In this document: positions 1 to 8,403 of the stretch, in pieces
Layout of the letters: every line of letters begins with the position of its first letter
Position numbering within the stretch: the first letter of the stretch is position 1
Assembly (NCBI RefSeq): GCF_036227485.1
Contig: NZ_CP109479.1
Coordinates: forward strand, 8,618,001 to 8,682,000
Origin: Streptomyces sp. NBC_01451
Lineage (GTDB): Bacteria > Actinomycetota > Actinomycetes > Streptomycetales > Streptomycetaceae
Direction of reading: 5' to 3'
DNA length: 64,000 nt
The notes under the pieces: model-generated
The model's database searches: none
What the model was told of the DNA's origin: nothing
Seen by the model: the letters and a program-made list of their open reading frames with translations, nothing else
Position numbers and translations under genes: made by a program

Positions 1-1098
1 CCCGATGCCACCGCCCGTGCTCTTGACCTCCACCTTGGTGGGCGCGCCGGACGCGTGCTTCAGTACGTTCGTCAGCCCCTCGCGGACCACGCGGTGGATC
101 GCCTGACGCGTAGCGAGGCCCACTTCGGCCGTGTCGGGAACGGACCAGTCCAGCTCGACGGTGCTGCCCGTCTGCCGGGATTCCGTCACCAGTGCGGTGA
201 TGTCCGCCCGCGTTCCCCTCTCGTTCCCGGCCCCGTCCGTCGGATCAGCGACGTCCACGTGCCGCAGGACACCGAGGATCTCGCGCAGTTCTCCCATGGC
301 CGTACCGGCGGTCGTGCGCAGCAGCTCGGCCTGTCCGACGAGGGCGGGTGCCTGTCGTGCGGTGGCGAGTTCAAGTGCCCCGGCGTGCACCGAGATCAGA
401 CTCAGCCGGTGGCCCAGGAGATCGTGCATCTCTCCCGCGATCCGGGTTCGTTCCTCCGCCCGGGCGGCCTCGGCGGTCAGCGTGCGGGTCTGTTCCAGAT
501 AGGCGTTGCGTTCCCGCAGCAGGCTGACCAGGGGCCGGCGCCGCCCCAACAGGCTCCCGGCCAGGGCGGGCAACAGCAGGAGCAGCCCCGCCGAGACCGC
601 GTTGCCGGCCAGTTCCAGCAGCAGGGCGTCGGAGCGGACCAGAGCGGAGACGACGGTCAGGGCACCGACGGCGGCGCAGGCCACCCCGACGACCTGCCAC
701 AGACGCCGCGGCGGTGCGATACGACGGGTGGCGGACAGCACGACCAACGGCACGACCGCCAGAGTCCATACGTTGGCACCCACGAGCAGCAAAGAGGCGC
801 ACAGCACGGCGGCGACCGGGCGACCGCGCCGAGCGGGGACGATCAGGGCCGCCCACACCCCCTCCGACACCGCCAACGCGGGCCGTTCCGGGGGCGCGAG
901 GAGCAACGGCAACAGGCAGAAGGCTGCCACCAGGGCACAGACCAGCGCTTCCACCACGACCGTACGGCGCTCGGCGGCACGTACTCCGGTCCGGATCGCG
1001 GCCGTCTCGCGGCGCACCCACCGGGGTACACCGGCAAGCGTGCGCCCCAGCTGATCGGACGGGCGCGGAGGCTGTGCCTCGTCGGCCGACTGACTCAT
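1..1098 (-). CDS. Two-component sensor histidine kinase, NarL-partner type (C-terminus beyond window)
   Basis: Reading from ATG at 1098 on the minus strand gives an open frame to the window edge, about 366 codons. The first ~165 residues carry several hydrophobic segments (a four-to-six-pass sensor region). A HisKA_3 dimerisation segment follows with the motif EMHDLLGHRLSLIS at about residue 222, whose His would be the phosphoacceptor. Near the edge comes the ATPase N-box, HRVVREGLTNVLKHA. The G-boxes of the ATPase lie outside. This arrangement is that of membrane histidine kinases that phosphorylate LuxR/NarL-type response regulators; the partner is probably beyond coordinate 1. The signal is unknown. 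Confidence 0.9.
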   Translation of the reverse strand, partial: MSQSADEAQPPRPSDQLGRTLAGVPRWVRRETAAIRTGVRAAERRTVVVEALVCALVAAFCLLPLLLAPPERPALAVSEGVWAALIVPARRGRPVAAVLCASLLLVGANVWTLAVVPLVVLSATRRIAPPRRLWQVVGVACAAVGALTVVSALVRSDALLLELAGNAVSAGLLLLLPALAGSLLGRRRPLVSLLRERNAYLEQTRTLTAEAARAEERTRIAGEMHDLLGHRLSLISVHAGALELATARQAPALVGQAELLRTTAGTAMGELREILGVLRHVDVADPTDGAGNERGTRADITALVTESRQTGSTVELDWSVPDTAEVGLATRQAIHRVVREGLTNVLKHASGAPTKVEVKSTGGGIG

Positions 1099-1183
1099 GA
1101 TCACCCCTGCCCCGCCCCCGTGGATCTCCCGGGAGGAACGGTAACTGTCGCGACGGCGGCCGTCGCATGGCGGCCCCCGGGTG

Positions 1184-2434
1184 TCATGCGCCCAGCCGAA
1201 GGCTCAACTCTGCCCGCAGCGCGGCCACATCGACCTGACCGGCGGCCAGCAGCCGTACGACCGTGCCGGCATCTTCGGCGTCCGCATCCGTCGCCGACGC
1301 GTCGAGCAGCGCGGACAACAGGTGGACCGTACCGACCGTGGGCGAGCCGTGCTCGGCGGCGGACAGCCGCGCGAGGGCCATGATCCGGTCGGCGGAGGCG
1401 GACAGCCGCACACTGCCGCCGCCCTCGCCCTCGCCTTGGCCGACGGGAACAGCGCCGGACGGGATCGCCGAGGCCGAGGAGACCAGGGAAACCTGCCGCA
1501 CGCCGTGCCGACGCAGCAGGGCGGCAGCGGAGTTGGAGGCCGCCGGACTCCCGGGAACGGCCCGCCCGGCAACGGACAGCGCCCGGTCCAGGGCCAGTAC
1601 CCCCAGCAGAAGATCCACCGGCTCCGCCGCCCCGCGCCCGCTCCGTACCGCCTGCCGTACGGCCTCGACCGACACCGCGAACAGCACCGGTGAGCCGTTC
1701 ACGGAGGAGCCGGAGGTCCACGAAGTCAGCGCGCGTGTCAGGCGGTTGCCGTCCTTGCCCAGTGTTCCGGCCCGGCGAAGCAGGGTGACGCCGCGGGATT
1801 CCGGTCCCTCGGTCTCCGCCGGGGCGTTCGCGTCCAGGCCGTCGAGCGCGGCTGCCGCGGCGGCCGTATCCAGTCTCTGCAGCAGCAGGGCTTCCCGTGC
1901 CCTGCTGTCCGGGAGGTCCAGCAGGGCACGGGCCACATGCCGACAGCGCACCGAGATCGTTCCCTCGGCGCGGGCCGATCTGATCGCGAGCCACAGGCAC
2001 GCGCGCATCGCCCCGGTCGTCCGGGGCAGCACCGGGTTGCTCTCCGAAGCCGATCCGCGCGAACCCAGGCCGAAGCGCCACCGTGCCTCACGCCACGCGG
2101 CATCGATCTCCGTGGCATCGGCTGCCGCACCGGCCGCGACCGGCTCGCCGTGCGCCTCGTCGTCGCTCACCCAACCCCGCCCCGCCCGGCCGGAGATGAC
2201 GCCGCTGAGCGAACCGGCCTTCCGCATCCCCGGGGCGATCGCCGCACCGGCGTCCGTGTCCCCCATCACGAGCGCGCCCAGCAGGGTGTCCGTTCCCACG
2301 GCCGGCAACTCGAGCCTGACCGCACGACGCAGCGTCTCCACGAGGAGGTCCATGACGTCCGGCTCGAACTCCGTGGTCGCCCCGACCACGGCCGTGTCGT
2401 CGGCGTGTGCTGCGGTCGTTCCTCGCTGGTCCAT
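1184..2434 (-). CDS. Clp N-terminal-domain protein (no ATPase)
   Basis: The product is 416 aa. The C-terminal ~70 residues contain a ClpA/ClpB/ClpC N-domain-like repeat (VGTVHLLSALL followed by a spacer and a second LLAAG-type helix), and the N-terminal 60 residues contain a second weaker copy (TDTLLGALVMG). There is no Walker motif, so it is not a chaperone ATPase; related stand-alone proteins in actinomycetes are thought to be adaptors or regulators. An RBS (GAGGGGAA) precedes ATG at 2434. Two copies of a 14-bp direct repeat lie 70-110 bp upstream. It is transcribed toward the histidine kinase with 85 bp between them; a shared transcript is possible. Confidence 0.75.
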   Translation of the reverse strand: MDQRGTTAAHADDTAVVGATTEFEPDVMDLLVETLRRAVRLELPAVGTDTLLGALVMGDTDAGAAIAPGMRKAGSLSGVISGRAGRGWVSDDEAHGEPVAAGAAADATEIDAAWREARWRFGLGSRGSASESNPVLPRTTGAMRACLWLAIRSARAEGTISVRCRHVARALLDLPDSRAREALLLQRLDTAAAAAALDGLDANAPAETEGPESRGVTLLRRAGTLGKDGNRLTRALTSWTSGSSVNGSPVLFAVSVEAVRQAVRSGRGAAEPVDLLLGVLALDRALSVAGRAVPGSPAASNSAAALLRRHGVRQVSLVSSASAIPSGAVPVGQGEGEGGGSVRLSASADRIMALARLSAAEHGSPTVGTVHLLSALLDASATDADAEDAGTVVRLLAAGQVDVAALRAELSLRLGA

Positions 2435-2841
2435 CGGGCATTCCCCTCGAAGCGCGGTGTCCTGGTCGGAACGACGCTAGGCGCCGCCCTCGCGACACCG
2501 CATCGGCCGACCGGCCACACTCCCGGTCCGATCGGCCGACCGGCTGCGCAACACCACTGCCCCCCATGCACACACCGTCAGAGCAGAGTCGTCCCGCGAG
2601 TCTGGTGGCGCCCCAGGCCGAGCGAACCTGACGGCATTGCTCCGTGCCGGGGCCGAACGGCGCGGGGGCGGTGCGGGGGACGGGACGGGTCGGGACGTGG
2701 ACGGGTTCGACGGTCTGGCCGGAAGAGCCCTCCCTCGGCTGAGCGGGACCATTTCCGGCAGAGCTCCGACCACGGTTCCACCGTCGCGCAGAGGCCGCGC
2801 ACCACCGGGGGCGGAAGTACTCGCTTGCGCTCCTTCTCCCT
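2435..2841. other. Intergenic region between Clp-N and MazF-like genes
   Basis: No convincing gene in 407 bp. The part next to the Clp-N start holds the 14-bp direct repeat described separately; the rest shows only high-GC shadow frames. Confidence 0.6.
2502..2544. promoter_or_regulatory. Two 14-bp direct repeats ATCGGCCGACCGGC upstream of Clp-N gene
   Basis: The sequence ATCGGCCGACCGGC occurs at 2502-2515 and again at 2531-2544, a 29-bp period close to three helical turns, ending 68 bp before the Clp-N start. Each copy contains the palindromes CGGCCG and CCGG. This looks like a paired operator; the regulator is unknown. Confidence 0.45.
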
Positions 2842-3246
2842 CTACCCGAGTTCACCGAGACGGAGGGCGTCCCTTATCTCGCTGAGCTTCGCGGTCGTCG
2901 CCGGGGTCTGCTCCTGCGCTTGTTCAGCGAGTCGGAGGGCATCGTCGATCTCGCTGAGCTTCGCCGAGGACAGGACGGCCGCCCGCTCCATCAGGTCGTC
3001 CCGTGACACAGTGGTCAGCCATGTGCAAGGGGTGAAGCCCGGACGCGGGAACGCGAGCCGCAGCACGCCTTCGAACGGCACCCCTTCACCGATGCCCACC
3101 ATCACTTCGATGCCCAGACCGCCGATGTCGACGCCCGCCGGAGCGACCACCTGCATCACCCGGATCCCGGACGGGTCGTCTCCCGACAGCAGTACGACCA
3201 ACCTCCGCTCGTCGAACTGGACCCACCAGACCTCGCCACGTTGCAC
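2842..3246 (-). CDS. MazF/PemK-like protein with duplicated C-terminal tail
   Basis: I start this at GTG 3246, where GGAGG lies 4 nt upstream; a longer frame exists but adds unconvincing residues. The 134-aa product opens with the MazF/PemK signature (QRGEVWWVQFDERRLVVLLSG) and continues with the beta-strand pattern of this small-barrel fold (PFEGVLRLAFPRPGFTPCTW). Family members are mRNA endoribonucleases or fold relatives. The usual tail (KLSEIDDALRL) is present twice in tandem, separated by ~17 residues, which is a recent internal duplication. No antitoxin gene overlaps or precedes it, so it may be an orphan regulator rather than an active toxin. Confidence 0.75.
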   Translation of the reverse strand: MQRGEVWWVQFDERRLVVLLSGDDPSGIRVMQVVAPAGVDIGGLGIEVMVGIGEGVPFEGVLRLAFPRPGFTPCTWLTTVSRDDLMERAAVLSSAKLSEIDDALRLAEQAQEQTPATTAKLSEIRDALRLGELG

Positions 3247-3299
3247 AAGTCCTCCAGACACAGGACGGCAGACAGACGCTGCGCGAGCCTGACGCGCTG

Positions 3300-3532
3300 T
3301 GGAGACGGGTGCGGCCACCGTTGATCATCGGTGTGTGAAGACTGAAGATCACGCGGTCGCCGCAGGTCACAGCGTAGACCCTGCCCACTGGGAGGAGGAG
3401 GTGTTCCAGGGCCTGACGAGTCGGCTGGCGGGACGGTGCACGCAGGTCGAATTCCGGCGCCGAACCTGGAAGTTGGTACTCGGCCTGCTGTCGGACCTGC
3501 CACGCCAGAACTGCTGGACCCTCGCCGAGTGA
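3300..3532 (+). pseudogene. IS701-family transposase N-terminal fragment
   Basis: The frame reads about 77 residues, with VDPAHWEEEVFQGLTSRLAGRC and then LGLLSDLPRQNCWTLAE. This is the characteristic head of IS701-family transposases (Arg-rich segment, then a PR-K/Q-NCW motif). It stops at 3532 just where the carbamoyltransferase remnant begins, so over 80 percent of the transposase, including all catalytic residues, is missing. It is a relic of an insertion followed by deletion. Assignment rests on motif recognition only. Confidence 0.6.
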
Positions 3533-3539
3533 TGCGGGA

Positions 3540-3955
3540 GCGATGCGTCGTCGGGTGGTTCCAGGGGCGTCTGGAGTACGGCCGCGTCCCTGGCCAACCG
3601 AAGCATCCTGGCCAATCCGAAGTGCCCCGACATCAAGGAGATCATCGACGAACGCATCAAGCACCGCGAGCAGTTCAGGCCCTTCGCCCCGTGGTCCTCG
3701 AACACCTCGTGCCCGACGTCTTCGCGCTCGGCAAGAAGAAGTCCTCGCCGTACATGACCTTCGTGGTTGCGGTGCGACCCGAGTGCCGGGACATGATCCA
3801 GGGTGCCTGCCACGTCGACGGCACCTCGCGGATCCAGACGGTCACCGAGCGGAGCAATCCGCTGCTCGCCGACGGATGCGCTGTCCTTCTTCCTCAAGAC
3901 GGAGATGGATTATCTGTTCCTCGGAAACTTCCTGGTGTCGCGCGATTTGGGCGAG
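3540..3955 (+). pseudogene. Carbamoyltransferase (NodU/CmcH family) C-terminal remnant
   Basis: Pieces of a carbamoyltransferase C-terminal domain appear in successive frames: [12 protein letters not shown] (about 3548-3583), then [19 protein letters not shown] and [13 protein letters not shown] (3592-3690), then [21 protein letters not shown] through VTERSNPLLAD (3691-3872), then ALSFFLKTEMDYLFLGNF (about 3880-3935). At least three frameshifts separate them, and the segment that normally holds the NTSFN motif between the last two pieces is deleted. Intact members O-carbamoylate antibiotics or Nod factors. The gene is dead. It abuts the IS701 fragment upstream and the BtrH-like gene downstream. 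Confidence 0.8.
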
Positions 3956-4020
3956 TGAGCGCCTTTCCGACCTCGATCGTTCGCAATTGCACTTCTGGGG
4001 GTTGGGCTACGATCTGTGCG

Positions 4021-5028
4021 ATGGAAGGGAGACGCGAACAAGTGGCGCTTTTGGAGACTGATCCATTCGTCGGCAAACACTGCGAGTCGACCACCCTCGT
4101 GAATATTCTGCGGCAGCGAGAGATCGACTTGTCGGAGTCACTCGTCTTCGGCCTCGCCGGTGGCCTGTCGTTCATCTACTGGCGGACGAAGCAGATGCCG
4201 ACACCGTTCATCGGTGGCCGGATCAAGCCGGACGCCTTGTCCGCCAATGTCGCCAATGCGCTGAACCTGCGGCTGTCCGTGCACGAGACCTCCTCGGTGA
4301 AACGGGCGAGGGAACAGCTGCTGGGAGAGCTTGATTCCGGATCCGTCGTCGGCCTCAAACTCGACCGCTACTTCCTCGACCACTCCACGGACGACTTCCG
4401 GTTCGCGGCCCACTATGTCGCTTGCGTCGGGTACGACGACGACCGTTTCGCCCTGGTCGAGACTCAGCCGCTCGGCCTGCAGTGGGCCTCCGGTGAATCC
4501 CTCGCGACCGCGCGAAACGCGCGAGGTCCGATGAGCTCGCGTAACCGTGCCTTCACCCTTGATCGCCCTCAGGGAGCCCTTCCTGATCTGGGGGAAGCCG
4601 CCCGTAAAGGCGTCAGAATGTCGGCGGAGAACTTTCTGAATCCGCCGATTTCGAACTTCGGGTTCAAGGGCATGCACAAAGTCGCCGACCTCATTCCGCA
4701 GTGGCTCGACGACCTTGAGTCGCCCGCGGACAGCCTTTCCGAGATCTGCACGATCATGGAGGACGCGGGAACCGGCGGAGGCCTGTTCCGCACGATGTGG
4801 GCGGAGTTCTTGGCGGAGACCGCCGACCTCACCGGTATCGACGCGTTCCGGGAGGTCTCCGACGCGTACCGCGAGGTGTCGAAGAAGTGGACCGAGGTGG
4901 CCGGGCTGTTGAATGAGGCGGGAGTCGAGTCGTCGCCGGAGTCCCTCCACAGCGCGTCAAGGCTGGTGCATGAGACCGCCGAGGAGGAGCAGCGGCTGAT
5001 GAGCCGCCTCATGGAACTGTCGAGCTGA
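4021..5028 (+). CDS. BtrH N-terminal domain / DUF4872 protein
   Basis: From ATG 4021 the product is 335 aa; GTG at 4042 is an alternative start. The N-terminal half matches the BtrH_N family: HCESTTLVNILRQ near residue 20, then an FGLAGGLSF segment, and later HYVACVGYDDD. These provide a Cys and a His expected for the cysteine-peptidase-like fold. The C-terminal half has the helical DUF4872 character. BtrH in butirosin biosynthesis is an acyl-ACP:aminoglycoside acyltransferase; other members sit in diverse natural-product clusters. Here the only biosynthetic neighbour is the dead carbamoyltransferase, so this may be the last intact gene of a lost cluster. Its reaction cannot be assigned. Confidence 0.75.
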   Translation: MEGRREQVALLETDPFVGKHCESTTLVNILRQREIDLSESLVFGLAGGLSFIYWRTKQMPTPFIGGRIKPDALSANVANALNLRLSVHETSSVKRAREQLLGELDSGSVVGLKLDRYFLDHSTDDFRFAAHYVACVGYDDDRFALVETQPLGLQWASGESLATARNARGPMSSRNRAFTLDRPQGALPDLGEAARKGVRMSAENFLNPPISNFGFKGMHKVADLIPQWLDDLESPADSLSEICTIMEDAGTGGGLFRTMWAEFLAETADLTGIDAFREVSDAYREVSKKWTEVAGLLNEAGVESSPESLHSASRLVHETAEEEQRLMSRLMELSS

Positions 5029-5369
5029 CACTCGCGACCGGCCGCCTCTGCCGCGGTGGCGGGTCGGCGGATCCGGGCCCGCGGGCGTCCTGCCGCCGGC
5101 CGACGGTCGGCACGTACCAGCCCCGCGCCGACGGTGACCCCGCTACCCCGGCCGCGCCCCGTTGGACGCTACGGGTGCAGGTGGCGGCGAGGTTGTCGGC
5201 GTCGGCTGCGGGAAGCGTAAGGCCGGTGATCTTTCCTGCCGTACGCAGTACGGGTGAATGAGCTGATGGTTCGGTTCGGGGCAGGTGCCAGGTCTTCTAC
5301 GGTTTCTGAACGAATCCGGGGGTGGTGGGGGAGGCCCTGCGGGTGGGGACCGGTGGAAAGGCGCACCTG
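5029..5369. other. Intergenic region
   Basis: No gene seen in 341 bp. A small perfect hairpin or operator-like palindrome, CCGTAC-gca-GTACGG, lies at 5239-5253, about 115 bp before the next start; it may belong to that gene's promoter. Confidence 0.5.
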
Positions 5370-6404
5370 ATGTCAGGGTTGGGGAAGCCGCCGGACGTGC
5401 TCAGGGTCCGTGCGGGCTCCTGTCGTCGGACCGGGGCGTGGGCCTGGGGCGCGGTGGGAGCGGCCTGTCTTGTGGGAACAGTGCTGACGTACGGCGGGCT
5501 GTGGGCGGCCGGGAGCAGGGCGGCACGGATGATGGCCTTCGGGCCGTCCACCGGTTGCTGGGGGCTGGCGGGCTCCCTGGTGGCCCGTGCGTGGGGGGCG
5601 AGTGGACGGGTGAGGACGCGTCTACTGCTGTTGGGGGGTTCGGCGGTGGCCGGGGGTGTGTATCGCGGGGCGGTCACCGTGCTGTCGGCTCAGCCTCCGG
5701 GTTCGGGACGGGACACTCGGTCGTTGCTGGGTTCGGTGGTGGTCACCGGAGTGACGCTGACGGTCGGCCTGGGGATGGCCGGTCTGGTGGTCGCGGCCGA
5801 TGCCGGTACAGGCCGGCACGTGTTGCTGCGGCGCGTGCTCGACGGGTTCGTCACAGCCGGGGCCGTCTTCATGACGGGATGGGTCCTGCTGCGGGGGGCC
5901 GGTGACGGCTGGCGGCTGGGGGCGGGGATGGTCGGTGTCCTCTGGGCCGCGGAGGTCGTGTTCCTGAGTTTCCTGTTCGCTCTGCGCCGTCTCGTCCGGA
6001 GCGACCAGAGAGTCACCTTGTGGGTCGGGATCGTCGGGTTGTCCCTCGTGCTGATCGGCGACACGCTGCGACTGTGGACGTTCGGCCCGGACGGGCCTGA
6101 GGTGATGTCCGGTCAGCTGGTCGACGCCTGCGCCACCGCGGGACTGCTGGTGGTTGCCGTCGGCCCCTGGGTGCCCGGCGGGGCGAGCGTCCTGGGCACC
6201 GCTCGGCCTGCGCTGCGATGGGGGATGGAGGGTGCGGCGGCGTTCATTCCCCTGACGGTCTGCACGGTCACGGTGCTGGGACATGTACTGGCGCCACCTG
6301 CCCGAGACCCGGTGCCGCTGTTGGTCGGCGGAACGGCGTTGCTGAGCCTCTGGGCACGCCAGAGGTTCCTGCCGAGCGAGAAGAAGACCAGAAACGACGA
6401 CTGA
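5370..6404 (+). CDS. Multi-pass integral membrane protein
   Basis: I choose ATG 5370 (GGAAAGG upstream) over a GTG/ATG further 5'; the product is 344 aa. About nine or ten hydrophobic segments alternate with short Gly/Arg-rich loops, and the C-terminus is a short charged tail (EKKTRNDD). The arrangement resembles the membrane half of streptomycete GGDEF/EAL or sensor proteins, but no cytosolic output domain follows: the frame ends cleanly and the next 366 bp has no coding continuation. No family can be named. It stands alone on the plus strand. Confidence 0.65.
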   Translation: MSGLGKPPDVLRVRAGSCRRTGAWAWGAVGAACLVGTVLTYGGLWAAGSRAARMMAFGPSTGCWGLAGSLVARAWGASGRVRTRLLLLGGSAVAGGVYRGAVTVLSAQPPGSGRDTRSLLGSVVVTGVTLTVGLGMAGLVVAADAGTGRHVLLRRVLDGFVTAGAVFMTGWVLLRGAGDGWRLGAGMVGVLWAAEVVFLSFLFALRRLVRSDQRVTLWVGIVGLSLVLIGDTLRLWTFGPDGPEVMSGQLVDACATAGLLVVAVGPWVPGGASVLGTARPALRWGMEGAAAFIPLTVCTVTVLGHVLAPPARDPVPLLVGGTALLSLWARQRFLPSEKKTRNDD

Positions 6405-6770
6405 GCCCTCGTGCGGCTGCCCTACCTGCGGTGTCTGCACTCCCTCAGGTACCTGGCTGGAGGCGGACGGCGAGGTCAGGGCGCGATCGGCGGCGCCCCA
6501 GGGATCGCAGCGCAGCGCACCGGCGCGGGCCACAGCGTGGCAGGGGCGCTGCGGCGCGACGGGCAGGGTGCGCCGCCATGCCCCTCGGTGACGTCCCCAC
6601 ACCCGTGACGGACACTCAACTCCCGTCCTGGACACGGCAGCCAGCCCCGCCGTGGGGCCTCCGCGTGAATGCCGGCCCGTCCCCGCAGCCACCACCAAAG
6701 CCACCGCCGGAGTGGTCGACGGTGGTCGAGGCCAGGGGTGGCCGCCAGGACCGGTGGCCACCCCCGCTAC
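6405..6770. other. Convergent intergenic region without recognisable gene
   Basis: The 366 bp between the membrane protein and the convergent beta-propeller gene show no supported coding frame, only high-GC shadows. Confidence 0.5.
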
Positions 6771-7958
6771 TCACTGCCCGTACGCGACAAGCAGGTTGGT
6801 GGCCGGAACCACCACGAGCCCGCCGCCCGCACCGAGACCGGTCAGTGGCTCGGACACGTTGTGCTCGTCGGGCTCGTCGATCGACGCGCCGACGTCGGTG
6901 GACCAGACAGACTGCCCAGTGGCACCGTTCAGCGCCCACAGCCGGCCGCTTCGCGAGCCGACGTAGACGTAGCCGTTGACGACGATCGGCGCCGTACTGA
7001 TCTGGCCGTCGCCCTCGAACTTCCAGCGAGTGGCCAGAGTGCGGCTGTGCCGCTTCTGAAGGACGCCCTCATCGACGAAGTAGCCCTGGCGGCCGTCGAA
7101 GGCCGGTGCCGGTGACCAGCCCGCGGCCTCGTACGTGCCGCGGACCTTCCCGTCGGCGGCGTTGAGCACCGAGGGGACCATCCCGCCGTCGTCGCGAACC
7201 CAGACACCGCCGTCGGCGAGCACCGGGGTACGGCCCCCGCCGCCGGAGCAGTCCGTCTCGTGGTGCCAGATCGGGTCGCCCGACTTGGGGGCGAAGGCGT
7301 ACGTCTGCTCGCAGGCGTAGGAGACGTAGACTCCGTCGGCCGTGACGGCAGGCGAGCTGTTGTCCCCATTTGCCACAGGCCGGGTCCAGAGCACCGCACC
7401 GCCGACAGCGTCCACCGCGTACAAGGTGCCGCCCGAGCCGGAGCCACCCGTGTACACCACGCCGTCGGCGAAAGTGGGCGGCGAGGTGAAGGAATACTGC
7501 CCAGGCAGCGTGACGGTCCAGATCTCCTTCCCGCTGGCCGGGTCGAACGCTGTCAGCACGCCGTCGTAGTTCTGGGCGTACAGCCGATCGCCCCCGTAGG
7601 CGAGCGCGGACCACCAGTAGGTGCCACCGAGATCCACGGGCGCCCAGGCGTCCTGGCCCGTGGCCGCGTCGATGGCGTAGAGGACGGTGCCGTACCCGTT
7701 CGGTGAGGCAGCGGTGGCGAAGACGCGCCCGCCGGCCACGATGGGATAGGAGACGTTCCCGCCCAGGTCGCGGGACCACCTCTTGCTGAGCGGCGGCGCG
7801 CCCACAGCGGTATCGACGAGACTGCCATCGTGCCGGGCGTTGATCTGGTAGGTGGTCGAGACTCCGGTCCGTATCGGTTGCGCGCTGACCGGCGTCACGA
7901 GCATGAGAACCGACAGTGCCACACCGAACAGGACGGCGATGGTTCTTCGAAGGTTCAC
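6771..7958 (-). CDS. Secreted PQQ-like beta-propeller repeat protein
   Basis: The 395-aa product begins with a clear Sec signal peptide (MNLRRT, hydrophobic core, cleavage after VSAQ). The rest is built from PQQ/outer-membrane-BamB-like propeller blades. Each contains a strand pair of the type LYAIDAATGQDAW, LTAFDPASGKEIW, LYAVDAVGGAVLW and LWALNGATGQSVW, spaced about 40 residues apart. Such proteins are extracellular binding or scaffold proteins; no PQQ-dehydrogenase catalytic residues are evident. The gene is followed by a 366-bp gap and preceded by a 445-bp gap, so it is probably monocistronic. Confidence 0.85.
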   Translation of the reverse strand: MNLRRTIAVLFGVALSVLMLVTPVSAQPIRTGVSTTYQINARHDGSLVDTAVGAPPLSKRWSRDLGGNVSYPIVAGGRVFATAASPNGYGTVLYAIDAATGQDAWAPVDLGGTYWWSALAYGGDRLYAQNYDGVLTAFDPASGKEIWTVTLPGQYSFTSPPTFADGVVYTGGSGSGGTLYAVDAVGGAVLWTRPVANGDNSSPAVTADGVYVSYACEQTYAFAPKSGDPIWHHETDCSGGGGRTPVLADGGVWVRDDGGMVPSVLNAADGKVRGTYEAAGWSPAPAFDGRQGYFVDEGVLQKRHSRTLATRWKFEGDGQISTAPIVVNGYVYVGSRSGRLWALNGATGQSVWSTDVGASIDEPDEHNVSEPLTGLGAGGGLVVVPATNLLVAYGQ

Positions 7959-8403
7959 TCAGACATCCCTCATCCTCCGGCATCGCCGTGGCGATGCGCG
8001 CGGGCGGACCGGCCTTGGGTGCGGTGGCCCGCTTTCAAGGCTCATCGTCCTGCAAGGACTTCCCAACCGCCTTCTATTTTTGCGTAGTTGGAGATCTCCG
8101 CGATCCCGCTCCGGAAATCGGGGCGGGGCGACGCGACGTACAGGCAGCGGCGGATTCGGCGCGTGCGGCGCATGCGGGGGAAGCCGTCCGGAGGGCGCCG
8201 ACAGCGGCTGTGGCCGCGCATGGCGCGCACCGAGGCATGGAGTCGGTCGGCCGCAGGACCTGCCCGCGCGTTTCGGGGAGTTCGTCCGGCGCCGGCAAGG
8301 CGTGCTCGCTGGGGAACCGGTCAGAGAGCCGATGGACGTAGCGTCCGAAAACCGATCGTTGCGGGCGGCCCTGGCGCGGTGCCACTGCGGTCTCGGGCGG
8401 CGG
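7959..8403. other. Intergenic region upstream of propeller gene
   Basis: No gene recognised in 445 bp. A locally AT-richer stretch (about 8050-8095) could hold the propeller promoter. The remaining sequence gives only shadow frames. Confidence 0.45.
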
